Shown: positions 52,870-62,223 of the stretch, in pieces
Numbering within the stretch: position 1 is the stretch's first letter
How the letters are laid out: each line of letters begins with the position of its first letter
Source: Citrobacter tructae
Lineage (GTDB): Bacteria > Pseudomonadota > Gammaproteobacteria > Enterobacterales > Enterobacteriaceae
Direction of reading: 5' to 3'
Assembly: GCF_004684345.1 (NCBI RefSeq)
Contig: NZ_CP038469.1
Span: 4,340,001-4,404,000 of the forward strand
Length of the DNA stretch: 64,000 nt
Program-made: the position numbers and the translations under genes
Notes under the pieces: model-generated
The model's input: the letters and a program-made list of their open reading frames with translations, nothing else
Told to the model about the DNA's origin: nothing
Databases searched by the model: none

Positions 52870-54669
52870 ATGACGACACAGGCCCCACCTTCCGCTTTGC
52901 TCCCGTTAAACCCGGAGCAGCTGGCACGCCTTCAGGCGGCCACGACCGATCTTACTCCCTCGCAGCTTGCGTGGGTTTCAGGCTATTTCTGGGGCGTGCT
53001 GAATCAGCAGCCGGGTGCAAATGCAGTGGTTCCTGCACCAGTTGCTGAAATGCCGGGGATTACGCTTATCTCCGCCTCGCAAACGGGTAATGCGCGTCGT
53101 GTGGCAGAAGCCCTGCGTGACGATCTCATTGCGGCGAAGCTTAACGTCACCCTGATCAATGCTGGCGACTATAAATTCAAAAATATTGCCAATGAGAAAC
53201 TGTTGGTCGTGGTGGCCTCAACGCAGGGAGAAGGTGAGCCGGCGGAAGAAGCGGTGGCGTTGCATAAGTTTCTGTCCTCTAAAAAAGCGCCGAAACTCGA
53301 TAACACCGCCTTCGCCGTCTTTGGCCTCGGTGATACGTCCTACGAATTTTTCTGCCAGTCTGGAAAAGACTTCGACAGCAAACTGGCGGAGCTTGGCGGT
53401 GAACGTCTACTCGATCGCGTGGATGCCGATGTCGAATATCAGGCCGCAGCCGCGCAGTGGCGTGCCCGTCTGGTTGAGGTGCTAAAAGCACGAGCGCCTT
53501 CGGCACCTTTTGTACAAGCTGTGGCGAGCGGTGCGGTAAATGAAGTACACACCAGCCCATACACCAAAGAAGCACCGTTATCCGCAACGCTTGCGGTGAA
53601 CCAGAAAATCACCGGCCGTGATTCCGAAAAAGACGTGCGTCATATTGAAATCGATCTCGGCGATTCCGGCCTGCGTTATCAGCCGGGTGACGCGCTAGGC
53701 GTTTGGTATCAAAACGATCCTGCTCTGGTCAAAGAAATTGTTGAATTGCTGTGGCTGAAAGGTGATGAACCGGTCACGGTCGACGGGAAATTATTGCCGC
53801 TTACCGAAGTGCTGCAGTGGCACTTCGAGCTGACGGTGAACACCGCCAATATCGTTGAGAACTATGCCACCTTAACGCGCAGTGAAACGTTACTGCCGTT
53901 GGTGGGGGATAAAGCGCAGTTGCAACACTATGCCACTACGACACCAATCGTCGATATGCTGCGCTTTTCTCCGGCACAACTGGACGCAGAAGCATTAATT
54001 GGTCTGCTGCGTCCGCTGACGCCACGCCTGTACTCGATTGCGTCCTCGCAGGCGGAAGTGGAAAGCGAAGTTCACGTGACTGTCGGCGCCGTACGCTTTG
54101 ATGTTGAAGGCCGCGCGCGTGCCGGTGGTGCGTCGAGCTTCCTTGCCGACCGCGTGGAAGAAGAGGGCGAAGTGCGCGTGTTTATCGAGCACAACGACAA
54201 CTTCCGTCTGCCAGCCAACCCGGAAACACCGGTGATTATGATTGGCCCGGGCACCGGCATCGCACCGTTCCGCGCTTTTATGCAGCAGCGTGCGGCAGAT
54301 GAAGCAGCGGGCAAAAACTGGCTGTTCTTTGGCAACCCGCACTTTACTGAAGATTTTCTGTATCAGGTGGAATGGCAGCGCTACGTCAAAGAGGGCGTTC
54401 TGAACCGTATCGATCTCGCCTGGTCACGCGACCAAAAAGAAAAAGTCTACGTACAAGATAAACTGCGCCAACAGGGTGCGGAACTGTGGCGCTGGATTAA
54501 TGACGGTGCGCACATTTATGTCTGCGGTGACGCCAATCGTATGGCGAAAGACGTTGAGCAGGCTTTGTTGGAAGTGATTGCCGAATTCGGCGGTATGGAC
54601 GTCGAAACGGCGGACGAATTTTTAAGTGAGCTGCGCGTAGAGCGCCGTTATCAGCGAGATGTCTACTAA
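52870..54669 (+). CDS. cysJ: Sulfite reductase (NADPH) flavoprotein alpha subunit
   Basis: Carries electrons from NADPH via FAD and FMN to CysI. The 599-residue protein has an N-terminal flavodoxin domain (SASQTGNARRVAEAL, STQGEGEP, GLGDTSYEFFC), then FAD (RLYSIASSQAEV, GGASSFLADRV) and NADPH domains (IGPGTGIAPFRAFMQ, YVCGDANRMAKDV). First gene of cysJIH; its stop abuts the cysI start. Confidence 0.97.
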   Translation: MTTQAPPSALLPLNPEQLARLQAATTDLTPSQLAWVSGYFWGVLNQQPGANAVVPAPVAEMPGITLISASQTGNARRVAEALRDDLIAAKLNVTLINAGDYKFKNIANEKLLVVVASTQGEGEPAEEAVALHKFLSSKKAPKLDNTAFAVFGLGDTSYEFFCQSGKDFDSKLAELGGERLLDRVDADVEYQAAAAQWRARLVEVLKARAPSAPFVQAVASGAVNEVHTSPYTKEAPLSATLAVNQKITGRDSEKDVRHIEIDLGDSGLRYQPGDALGVWYQNDPALVKEIVELLWLKGDEPVTVDGKLLPLTEVLQWHFELTVNTANIVENYATLTRSETLLPLVGDKAQLQHYATTTPIVDMLRFSPAQLDAEALIGLLRPLTPRLYSIASSQAEVESEVHVTVGAVRFDVEGRARAGGASSFLADRVEEEGEVRVFIEHNDNFRLPANPETPVIMIGPGTGIAPFRAFMQQRAADEAAGKNWLFFGNPHFTEDFLYQVEWQRYVKEGVLNRIDLAWSRDQKEKVYVQDKLRQQGAELWRWINDGAHIYVCGDANRMAKDVEQALLEVIAEFGGMDVETADEFLSELRVERRYQRDVY

Positions 54670-56381
54670 TGAGCGAAAAACATCCTGGCCCACTGGTGGT
54701 CGAAGGCAAACTGACGGACGCCGAGCGTATGAAGGTAGAGAGCAACTACCTGCGCGGCACCATTGCCGAAGATTTAAATGATGGCCTCACTGGCGGTTTT
54801 AAAGGTGATAACTTTCTGCTGATCCGTTTTCACGGTATGTACCAGCAGGATGACCGTGATATTCGTGCGGAACGTGCTGAGCAGAAGCTGGAGCCGCGTC
54901 ACGCGATGCTGCTGCGCTGCCGTCTGCCAGGCGGGGTCATCACCACGAAGCAGTGGCAGGCGATCGATAAGTTTGCCCATGACAATACTATTTACGGCAG
55001 CATCCGCCTGACCAACCGTCAGACCTTTCAGTTTCACGGCATTCTGAAGAAGAACGTCAAGCCGGTGCATCAGATGCTGAACTCGGTCGGCCTGGACGCG
55101 CTGGCGACCGCCAATGACATGAACCGTAACGTGTTGTGTACCTCCAACCCGTATGAGTCCGAATTGCACGCGGAAGCTTACGAGTGGGCGAAGAAGATCT
55201 CTGAACATCTTCTACCGCGCACCCGTGCGTATGCAGAGATTTGGCTGGATCAGAAAAAGGTCGCCACGACGGATGAGGAACCGATTCTCGGTCAAACCTA
55301 TCTGCCGCGTAAATTCAAAACTACGGTGGTTATTCCGCCGCAGAATGACATCGATCTGCATGCCAACGACATGAACTTCGTCGCAGTGGCAGAAAACGGC
55401 AAACTGGTGGGCTTCAACCTGCTGGTGGGCGGTGGTTTGTCTATTGAACACGGTAACAAGAAAACCTACGCGCGTACCGCCAGTGAATTTGGCTATCTGC
55501 CGCTGGAGCATACGCTGGCCGTCGCGGAAGCGGTGGTGACCACCCAGCGTGACTGGGGTAATCGTACTGACCGCAAAAACGCTAAAACCAAATACACACT
55601 GGAGCGCGTCGGCGTAGAGACCTTCAAGGCAGAAGTGGAGCGCCGTGCGGGCATCAAATTTGAACCGATCCGCCCGTATGAGTTTACCGGTCGCGGTGAT
55701 CGTATCGGCTGGGTGAAAGGGATCGACAATAAATGGCACCTGACGCTGTTTATTGAGAACGGGCGTATTCTGGATTATCCGGGACGTCCGCTGAAAACGG
55801 GTCTGCTGGAGATCTCGAAGATCCATAAAGGCGAGTTCCGTATTACCGCCAACCAGAACCTGATCATTGCTGGTGTGCCGGAAAGTGATAAGACGAAGAT
55901 TGAGAAGATTGCGCAGAAGAGCGGCTTAATGAATGCCGTTACTCCGCAGCGCGAAAACTCGATGGCTTGCGTGTCGTTCCCAACCTGTCCGTTGGCGATG
56001 GCGGAAGCCGAACGCTTCCTGCCAACGTTTATCGATAGCATTGACGTGCTGATGGCGAAATATGCGTTGAGCGATGAAAACATTGTGCTGCGCGTTACGG
56101 GTTGCCCGAACGGGTGCGGTCGCGCCATGCTGGCAGAAGTCGGTCTGATTGGGAAAGCGCCGGGACGTTACAACCTGCACCTGGGCGGTAACCGTATCGG
56201 GACGCGCATTCCACGGATGTTCAAAGAGAATATCACCGAGCCGGAAATTCTGGCCACCCTGGATGAACTGATTGGGCGCTGGGCTAAAGAGCGTGAAGCG
56301 GATGAAGGCTTTGGCGACTTTACGGTGCGTGCGGGCATTATTCGCCCGGTGCTCGATCCCGCCCGGGATTTGTGGGAATAA
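54669..56381 (+). CDS. cysI: Sulfite reductase hemoprotein beta subunit
   Basis: Reduces sulfite to sulfide on a siroheme coupled to a 4Fe-4S cluster. The 570-residue protein keeps the four cluster cysteines in CVSFPTCPLAMAEAERF and VTGCPNGCGRAMLAEVG. It overlaps the cysJ stop by one base (TAATG), so translation is coupled. Confidence 0.97.
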   Translation: MSEKHPGPLVVEGKLTDAERMKVESNYLRGTIAEDLNDGLTGGFKGDNFLLIRFHGMYQQDDRDIRAERAEQKLEPRHAMLLRCRLPGGVITTKQWQAIDKFAHDNTIYGSIRLTNRQTFQFHGILKKNVKPVHQMLNSVGLDALATANDMNRNVLCTSNPYESELHAEAYEWAKKISEHLLPRTRAYAEIWLDQKKVATTDEEPILGQTYLPRKFKTTVVIPPQNDIDLHANDMNFVAVAENGKLVGFNLLVGGGLSIEHGNKKTYARTASEFGYLPLEHTLAVAEAVVTTQRDWGNRTDRKNAKTKYTLERVGVETFKAEVERRAGIKFEPIRPYEFTGRGDRIGWVKGIDNKWHLTLFIENGRILDYPGRPLKTGLLEISKIHKGEFRITANQNLIIAGVPESDKTKIEKIAQKSGLMNAVTPQRENSMACVSFPTCPLAMAEAERFLPTFIDSIDVLMAKYALSDENIVLRVTGCPNGCGRAMLAEVGLIGKAPGRYNLHLGGNRIGTRIPRMFKENITEPEILATLDELIGRWAKEREADEGFGDFTVRAGIIRPVLDPARDLWE

Positions 56382-56392
56382 ACGAGGTAACT

Positions 56393-57127
56393 ATGTCCGT
56401 ACTCGATCTAAACACGCTGAACGAAATGCCAAAAGTTGAGCGCGTCATGGCACTGGCACAAACTAATAGCCAGTTGGAAAAGCTGAGCGCGCAAGATCGC
56501 GTGGTATGGGCGCTGGAAAATCTTCCCGGTGACTATGTGCTTTCCTCAAGCTTTGGTATTCAGGCGGCGGTCAGTCTGCATCTGGTGAGTCAGATCCGCC
56601 CGGATATTCCGGTGATCCTGACCGATACGGGCTATCTGTTCCCGGAAACCTATCAGTTTATTGATGAATTAACGGACAAGCTCAAACTCAATCTGCAGGT
56701 CTACCGGGCAAAAGAGAGCGCCGCCTGGCAAGAAGCGCGCTATGGCAAACTGTGGGAGCAGGGCGTTGAAGGCATTGAGAAATACAATGACATCAACAAA
56801 GTCGAACCGATGAATCGTGCGCTGCAAGAACTCAATGCGCAAACCTGGTTTGCCGGTCTGCGCCGTGAACAGTCCGGTAGCCGCGCCCATTTGCCGGTGC
56901 TGGCTATCCAGCGTGGTGTGTTCAAACTGTTGCCGATCATCGACTGGGACAACCGCACGGTGTACCAGTATCTGCAGCAACACGGGCTGAAGTACCACCC
57001 GCTGTGGGAGCAGGGCTATCTGTCGGTGGGTGATACCCATACCACCCGTAAATGGGAACCTGGCATGGCGGAAGAAGAGACACGCTTCTTTGGACTTAAA
57101 CGCGAGTGCGGGCTGCACGAAGGGTAA
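56393..57127 (+). CDS. cysH: Phosphoadenosine phosphosulfate reductase
   Basis: Thioredoxin-dependent reduction of PAPS to sulfite. The 244-residue protein has the nucleotide loop SSSFGIQAAVSLHL, no extra cluster cysteines (so the PAPS and not the APS type) and catalytic Cys239 in ECGLHEG at the C-terminus. The ATG at 56393 follows GAGG and gives the E. coli length. Third gene of cysJIH. Confidence 0.97.
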   Translation: MSVLDLNTLNEMPKVERVMALAQTNSQLEKLSAQDRVVWALENLPGDYVLSSSFGIQAAVSLHLVSQIRPDIPVILTDTGYLFPETYQFIDELTDKLKLNLQVYRAKESAAWQEARYGKLWEQGVEGIEKYNDINKVEPMNRALQELNAQTWFAGLRREQSGSRAHLPVLAIQRGVFKLLPIIDWDNRTVYQYLQQHGLKYHPLWEQGYLSVGDTHTTRKWEPGMAEEETRFFGLKRECGLHEG

Positions 57128-57138
57128 TGGGGTAACAC

Positions 57139-57166
57139 GCCCGGTAAAATCTGGATTCTACCGGGC
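57139..57166. terminator. Hairpin between convergent cysH and iap
   Basis: GCCCGGTA and TACCGGGC form an eight-bp stem around twelve bases in the 53-bp gap, likely a shared terminator. In E. coli K-12 this junction holds the type I-E CRISPR-Cas locus. Confidence 0.65.
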
Positions 57167-57180
57167 ATTGTACTTGTGTA

Positions 57181-58218
57181 TTAACCTGCCTTCGCCAGCT
57201 CTTTTACCAGCGGCAGCATAATGCGTACCACGTCACGGCTGCGGTGTTCAATGCGGCCAGGCAGTGCCTTGTCGATATGCTGCTGGTTATCCAGCTGTAC
57301 GTTGTGCCAGCTGTTGCCTGCTGGGAAAGAAGCGGTTTTGGCGCGTTGTTGGTAGCCGTCTTTTTTTCCCAGGTTCCAGTTGGTTGCTTCAACGGAAAGC
57401 ACGGAAATTCCCGCTTTGTCGAAAACTTCCGCGTCGTTACAACATCCTGTTCCTTTCGGATAGTCCTTGTTCAGACCCGGATTGGTCGTAGCCTTAATAC
57501 CGCGGCTATGCGCGATAGCCAGCGCCCGGTCGCGCGTGAGTTTGCGAACCGCTTCCGGTGTCTTTTTCCCGCTGTTGAAATAGAGCTTATCGCCGACGAT
57601 CAGGTTATCGAGATTGATCACCAGCAGCGTATTTTTCTTCTCTGCCGCGCTCATTCGCTTGAGCACATTTTCCGCACCAAGTTTGCCTTCTTCCTCACCG
57701 CTGGTGGCGATAAAGCGAATGCCGTATTGCGTCGGGACATTTTTAAGTTTTTCTGCCAGCTCCAGCATTACGCCCAGACCGGCGGCATTATCGTCGATAC
57801 CCTGCAGTGTTAATCCACCCAGATTGGCATCGGAATCGGCATCGCTCTGTGCGGCGTAAGTGTCGAGGTGCGCCATAATAATAATCTGCTGCGGCGCTTT
57901 GCCTTCATGTGCTGCAATTACGGTACTTCCCGTTACGTTATGCCAGTTTTTACGATTATCTTTGGCGGTATAAACATAACGGCTATTAAACGTCCGAATA
58001 TCACTGCTGTAGCCCATCTGCTGAAATTGCTGACGTAAATAATCAGCAGATAACATTTCTGCCGGAGAGCCCGTCACGCGGCCTGGGAAAAACGTTGCGA
58101 TATATCGAGCCTGGGAATTTGCGATATCTCCAGGCTTCGAAGATGTTGCCTGTGCGGGAAGGATAAAGCACGCGCCGAGCGCCAGGGCAGCAGGAAGGTG
58201 GCGCAATGCGAAATACAT
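57181..58218 (-). CDS. iap: Alkaline phosphatase isozyme conversion aminopeptidase
   Basis: Periplasmic M28 zinc aminopeptidase that trims N-terminal arginine from alkaline phosphatase. The 345-residue protein has a signal peptide (1-24, cleavage after AQA) and metal ligands in MAHLDTYAAQ, GIDDNAAGLGVMLELA and ATSGEEEGKLGA. Its ribosome site AAGGA is directly next to the repeat element at 58231-58438, so its promoter must lie in or beyond that element. Confidence 0.95.
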   Translation of the reverse strand: MYFALRHLPAALALGACFILPAQATSSKPGDIANSQARYIATFFPGRVTGSPAEMLSADYLRQQFQQMGYSSDIRTFNSRYVYTAKDNRKNWHNVTGSTVIAAHEGKAPQQIIIMAHLDTYAAQSDADSDANLGGLTLQGIDDNAAGLGVMLELAEKLKNVPTQYGIRFIATSGEEEGKLGAENVLKRMSAAEKKNTLLVINLDNLIVGDKLYFNSGKKTPEAVRKLTRDRALAIAHSRGIKATTNPGLNKDYPKGTGCCNDAEVFDKAGISVLSVEATNWNLGKKDGYQQRAKTASFPAGNSWHNVQLDNQQHIDKALPGRIEHRSRDVVRIMLPLVKELAKAG

Positions 58219-58230
58219 AGTGAGTCCTTA

Positions 58231-58438
58231 AGAGCCTATCCCATTAGGCTATTTTATTTGTCATTTTGTATCCGGGCAGTGCTCACACAAAACCCTGCAG
58301 GGTTTTGAACGCCCTTCAGGGCGGCCCGAAGGGTGAGCGAAGCGAATCATCCTCACGTACTGCATGTACGCTCCGGTTGTTCCGCGCTGTTCGTATTCAA
58401 ACTGACTGCAACAATGTACGCCTAATGGGATAGGCTCT
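58231..58438. repeat. 208-bp inverted-repeat element (MITE-like) between iap and cysD
   Basis: The element is bounded by perfect 19-bp inverted repeats, AGAGCCTATCCCATTAGGC at 58231-58249 and its complement at 58420-58438. Inside are further palindromes such as CCCTGCAGGG, CGCCCTTCAGGGCG and CGTACTGCATGTACG. It encodes no protein. No clear target duplication is seen. It looks like a short non-autonomous or structured intergenic repeat; the family name is not known to me. Confidence 0.75.
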
Positions 58439-58601
58439 GAATATCAAGCATAAATTTTTACCCGCTAGTATGAAACTGCGATCGGGGTAAAACAATTTCA
58501 ATTGCTCCTAAATGCCCGAAATTCGGTGGTTTAAGCACTTTTTGATATTTGCTTTTCCAGATCGTTATTCCTTTGAGGAACTACTCATTCCAATTCGTAA
58601 T

Positions 58602-58630
58602 TTCATTCGCTCTCATGCCCTCCCTATAGT
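58602..58630 (+). promoter_or_regulatory. cysDNC promoter
   Basis: TTCATT (58602-58607) and TATAGT (58625-58630) are 17 bp apart, about 50 bp before the cysD start. The AT-rich 58439-58600 stretch has no gene and should hold the CysB site known for E. coli cysD. Confidence 0.55.
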
Positions 58631-58681
58631 CGAGTTATCTGAGCATCGTTAGAACAATAACGGCATTACATAGGAACGGTT

Positions 58682-59590
58682 ATGGATCAAAAACGACTTA
58701 CCCATCTGCGGCAACTGGAAGCGGAAAGCATCCATATTATTCGTGAGGTGGCCGCCGAGTTTTCTAATCCGGTGATGATGTATTCCATCGGTAAAGACTC
58801 CAGCGTAATGCTGCATCTGGCGCGCAAAGCGTTTTATCCCGGCACGCTGCCGTTCCCGTTGCTGCATGTGGATACCGGCTGGAAATTCAGCGAGATGTAT
58901 GAGTTCCGTGACCGTACGGCGAAAGCCTACGGCTGCGAGCTGCTGGTGCATAAAAACCCAGAAGGGGTGGCGATGGGGATTAACCCGTTTGTCCACGGCA
59001 GCGCCAAGCATACTGACATCATGAAAACGGAAGGGCTGAAGCAGGCGTTGAACAAGTACGGTTTTGACGCCGCGTTTGGTGGTGCTCGTCGTGATGAAGA
59101 GAAATCGCGTGCCAAAGAGCGTATTTACTCTTTCCGCGATCGCTTTCATCGCTGGGACCCGAAAAACCAGCGTCCGGAGCTGTGGCACAACTACAACGGT
59201 CAGATTAACAAAGGCGAAAGCATTCGCGTATTCCCGCTGTCCAACTGGACTGAACAGGATATCTGGCAGTACATCTGGCTGGAAAATATCGATATTGTGC
59301 CGCTGTACCTGGCAGCGGAGCGCCCGGTGCTTGAACGCGACGGCATGTTGATGATGATCGATGATGACAGGATCGATCTGCAGCCTGGTGAAGTGATCAA
59401 AAAACGCATGGTGCGTTTCCGCACGCTCGGCTGCTGGCCGCTTACCGGCGCCGTGGAATCAAACGCGCAGACGCTGCCGGAAATCATCGAAGAGATGCTG
59501 GTCTCAACCACCAGTGAACGTCAGGGCCGCGTGATTGATCGCGACCAGGCGGGCTCCATGGAGCTGAAGAAACGTCAGGGGTATTTCTAA
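58682..59590 (+). CDS. cysD: Sulfate adenylyltransferase subunit 2
   Basis: Catalytic subunit that makes APS from sulfate and ATP with CysN. The 302-residue protein has the PP-loop YSIGKDSSVMLHLARKAF and the conserved FGGARRDEEKSRAKERI segment. First gene of cysDNC. Confidence 0.97.
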   Translation: MDQKRLTHLRQLEAESIHIIREVAAEFSNPVMMYSIGKDSSVMLHLARKAFYPGTLPFPLLHVDTGWKFSEMYEFRDRTAKAYGCELLVHKNPEGVAMGINPFVHGSAKHTDIMKTEGLKQALNKYGFDAAFGGARRDEEKSRAKERIYSFRDRFHRWDPKNQRPELWHNYNGQINKGESIRVFPLSNWTEQDIWQYIWLENIDIVPLYLAAERPVLERDGMLMMIDDDRIDLQPGEVIKKRMVRFRTLGCWPLTGAVESNAQTLPEIIEEMLVSTTSERQGRVIDRDQAGSMELKKRQGYF

Positions 59591-59599
59591 GGAGCCGCC

Positions 59600-61027
59600 A
59601 TGAACACGACACTTGCACAACAAATTGCTAATGAAGGCGGCGTTGAAGCCTGGATGGTTGCCCAGCAACACAAAAGCCTGCTGCGTTTTTTAACCTGCGG
59701 TAGTGTGGATGACGGGAAAAGTACACTGATCGGTCGTTTGCTGCACGACACGCGGCAGATTTACGAAGATCAGCTCTCATCGCTGCATAATGACAGCAAA
59801 CGTCATGGCACCCAAGGCGAGAAACTGGATCTGGCGCTGCTGGTTGACGGGCTGCAGGCCGAGCGTGAGCAGGGCATCACCATCGACGTGGCCTATCGTT
59901 ATTTCTCCACCGAGAAGCGCAAATTTATTATTGCCGATACTCCCGGGCATGAGCAGTACACCCGTAACATGGCAACCGGTGCGTCCACTTGCGATCTGGC
60001 GATCCTGCTGATCGATGCGCGTAAAGGTGTGCTCGATCAGACCCGTCGCCACAGCTTTATCTCTACGCTGTTGGGGATCAAACATTTGGTGGTGGCGATC
60101 AACAAAATGGATCTGGTGAACTTCAGCGAAGAGACATTCACCCGTATTCGCGAAGATTATCTGACCTTTGCTGAACAACTGCCGGGCAATCTGGACATTC
60201 GCTTTGTGCCGCTTTCTGCGCTGGAAGGCGACAACGTGGCCTCTCAGAGCGCGAATATGCCTTGGTATAGCGGCCCGACGCTACTGGAAGTACTGGAGAC
60301 GGTAGAGATCCAGCGTGCTGTTGAGACTCAGCCGATGCGCTTCCCGGTGCAATATGTGAACCGGCCTAACCTGGATTTTCGCGGCTATGCCGGAACCCTG
60401 GCCTCTGGTAGCGTGAAGGTAGGACAACGCGTCAAGGTGCTGCCGTCCGGCGTTGAGTCAAGCGTCGCGCGGATCGTCACGTTTGATGGCGACTTACAGG
60501 AAGCGCATGCGGGTGAAGCAATTACCCTGGTGCTGAAAGATGAAATCGACATCAGCCGGGGCGACTTGCTGTTGGATGCTTGCGAAGTATTGCCTGCGGT
60601 ACAACATGCCACCGTTGACGTGGTGTGGATGGCGGAACAACCGCTATCGGAAGGCCAGAGCTATGACATCAAAGTCGCGGGCAAGAAGACGCGGGCACGT
60701 GTGGATAGCGTGCAATATCAGGTCGATATTAACAACCTGACCCAGCGTGAAGTTGACGCGTTGCCGCTGAACGGTATTGGCCTGGTTAATTTGACGTTTG
60801 ATGAACCGCTGGTGCTGGACACGTATCAGCATAACCCGGTGACGGGCGGACTGATTATTATTGACCGTCTTACCAACGTCACCGTTGGCGCGGGGTTGAT
60901 CCGCGAGCCAATCGAGCAGGAACAGGCAACGACATTCCCGTTTAGCGCGTTTGAACTGGAACTCAATGCGCTGGTGCGTCGGCACTTCCCACACTGGAAC
61001 GCTCGTGATTTGCTGGGAGGAAAGTGA
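59600..61027 (+). CDS. cysN: Sulfate adenylyltransferase subunit 1 (GTPase)
   Basis: EF-Tu-like GTPase that drives APS synthesis by CysD. The 475-residue protein shows the G motifs GSVDDGKST, DTPGHEQYTRN and NKMD, followed by two beta-barrel domains. It overlaps cysC by one base. Confidence 0.97.
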   Translation: MNTTLAQQIANEGGVEAWMVAQQHKSLLRFLTCGSVDDGKSTLIGRLLHDTRQIYEDQLSSLHNDSKRHGTQGEKLDLALLVDGLQAEREQGITIDVAYRYFSTEKRKFIIADTPGHEQYTRNMATGASTCDLAILLIDARKGVLDQTRRHSFISTLLGIKHLVVAINKMDLVNFSEETFTRIREDYLTFAEQLPGNLDIRFVPLSALEGDNVASQSANMPWYSGPTLLEVLETVEIQRAVETQPMRFPVQYVNRPNLDFRGYAGTLASGSVKVGQRVKVLPSGVESSVARIVTFDGDLQEAHAGEAITLVLKDEIDISRGDLLLDACEVLPAVQHATVDVVWMAEQPLSEGQSYDIKVAGKKTRARVDSVQYQVDINNLTQREVDALPLNGIGLVNLTFDEPLVLDTYQHNPVTGGLIIIDRLTNVTVGAGLIREPIEQEQATTFPFSAFELELNALVRRHFPHWNARDLLGGK

Positions 61028-61632
61028 TGGCGCTGCATGACGAAAACGTCGTCTGGCATGCCCATCCCGTTACGCCGCAACAGCGGGAGCAACGCCACGG
61101 GCATCGTGGTGTTGTGCTGTGGTTTACCGGGCTCTCGGGTTCCGGTAAATCGACGGTGGCGGGTGCGCTGGAAGAAGCGCTGTACAATTTGGGCGTCAGT
61201 ACTTATCTGCTGGATGGCGACAACGTGCGTCACGGCCTGTGCAGCGATCTTGGCTTTAGCGACGCCGATCGCAAAGAGAACATTCGCCGGGTTGGTGAAG
61301 TGGCTAACCTGATGGTGGATGCCGGGCTGGTGGTGCTGACGGCATTTATTTCCCCGCATCGCGCGGAGCGGCAAATGGTCCGCGAACGCGTTGGCGAGGG
61401 ACGATTTATCGAGGTGTTTGTCGATACGCCGCTGGCAACATGTGAATCACGCGATCCGAAAGGGCTGTATAAAAAAGCGCGGGCCGGTGAATTGCGTAAT
61501 TTCACCGGAATTGACGCTGTGTACGAAGCGCCTGAATCGCCAGAGATTCATCTGGATGGCGAACAATTGGTAACAAATTTGATCCCTCAATTATTAGACC
61601 TGCTGAGGCAGCAAGATATTATCAGATCCTGA
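61027..61632 (+). CDS. cysC: Adenylyl-sulfate kinase
   Basis: Phosphorylates APS to PAPS, the substrate of CysH. The 201-residue protein has P-loop FTGLSGSGKST, LDGDNVRHGL, and the phosphorylated serine motif FISPHRAER. The ATG at 61027 overlaps the cysN stop (TGATG). Confidence 0.97.
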   Translation: MALHDENVVWHAHPVTPQQREQRHGHRGVVLWFTGLSGSGKSTVAGALEEALYNLGVSTYLLDGDNVRHGLCSDLGFSDADRKENIRRVGEVANLMVDAGLVVLTAFISPHRAERQMVRERVGEGRFIEVFVDTPLATCESRDPKGLYKKARAGELRNFTGIDAVYEAPESPEIHLDGEQLVTNLIPQLLDLLRQQDIIRS

Positions 61633-61681
61633 GACACCACCGGACTTGTATGCCCGGTCAGTCAAGGTCACAGGATTAGAT

Positions 61682-62005
61682 ATGCGTAACAGCCATAACA
61701 TTACTATTACAGAGTCAGACACCTTCAAAACCGACGATGAAACCACCTGGTCACTACCGGGTGCCGTGGTCGGTTTTGTTGCGTGGTTGCTGGCTCTGGG
61801 AATTCCATGTCTTATGTATGGCCCTAACACGCTGTTTTTCTTCATCTATACCTGGCCGTTTTTCCTGGCGTTGCTGCCCGTTGCGATCGTGGCGGGTATT
61901 GCCCTGCACTCGTTAATGAATGGACGCCTGTTCCTGAGCATTATGTTTACCCTGCTGACGGTGGGGCTGATGTTCGGGGCGTTGTTTATGTGGCTGCTGG
62001 GCTAG
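61682..62005 (+). CDS. ygbE: Inner-membrane protein YgbE (DUF3561)
   Basis: Small 107-residue membrane protein with three hydrophobic segments (about residues 27-47, 51-72 and 80-105) after a polar N-terminus. It matches E. coli YgbE in length and in the C-terminal MFGALFMWLLG. It follows cysC by 49 bp and may share its transcript. Function unknown. Confidence 0.92.
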   Translation: MRNSHNITITESDTFKTDDETTWSLPGAVVGFVAWLLALGIPCLMYGPNTLFFFIYTWPFFLALLPVAIVAGIALHSLMNGRLFLSIMFTLLTVGLMFGALFMWLLG

Positions 62006-62116
62006 GCTATATCCCTCCTCTTTACATGGCTACTGATGCTGAATTCGGGGTGGTCATAATTCAAACCGTAACCAACAATGAGATTATGTTCTCCTTACAC
62101 GGGGTATACGTAACAA

Positions 62117-62141
62117 CGGGCAAATGTGGTACATTTGCCCG
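62117..62141. promoter_or_regulatory. Strong hairpin between ygbE and ftsB
   Basis: CGGGCAAATGT and ACATTTGCCCG form an 11-bp perfect stem with a three-base loop, extended by ACAA/TTGT after a two-base bulge. No T run. A second hairpin (GCAGACG / CGTCTGC) follows at 62164-62183. Confidence 0.55.
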
Positions 62142-62223
62142 CGTTGTCGCGGTATTCCCGCCTGCAGACGGAGAGTCGTCTGCGGAAGTTATGGGATGAT
62201 GATGCCGTTTTTCAGGGGGCAGG

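Noticed and set aside
58219..58681. Possible CRISPR array in the iap-cysD gap
   Set aside because: Only one pair of inverted repeats is present; there are no regularly spaced direct repeats.
61990..62199. 69-codon frame between ygbE and ftsB
   Set aside because: Overlaps the ygbE end, runs through two hairpins and has no ribosome site or family match.
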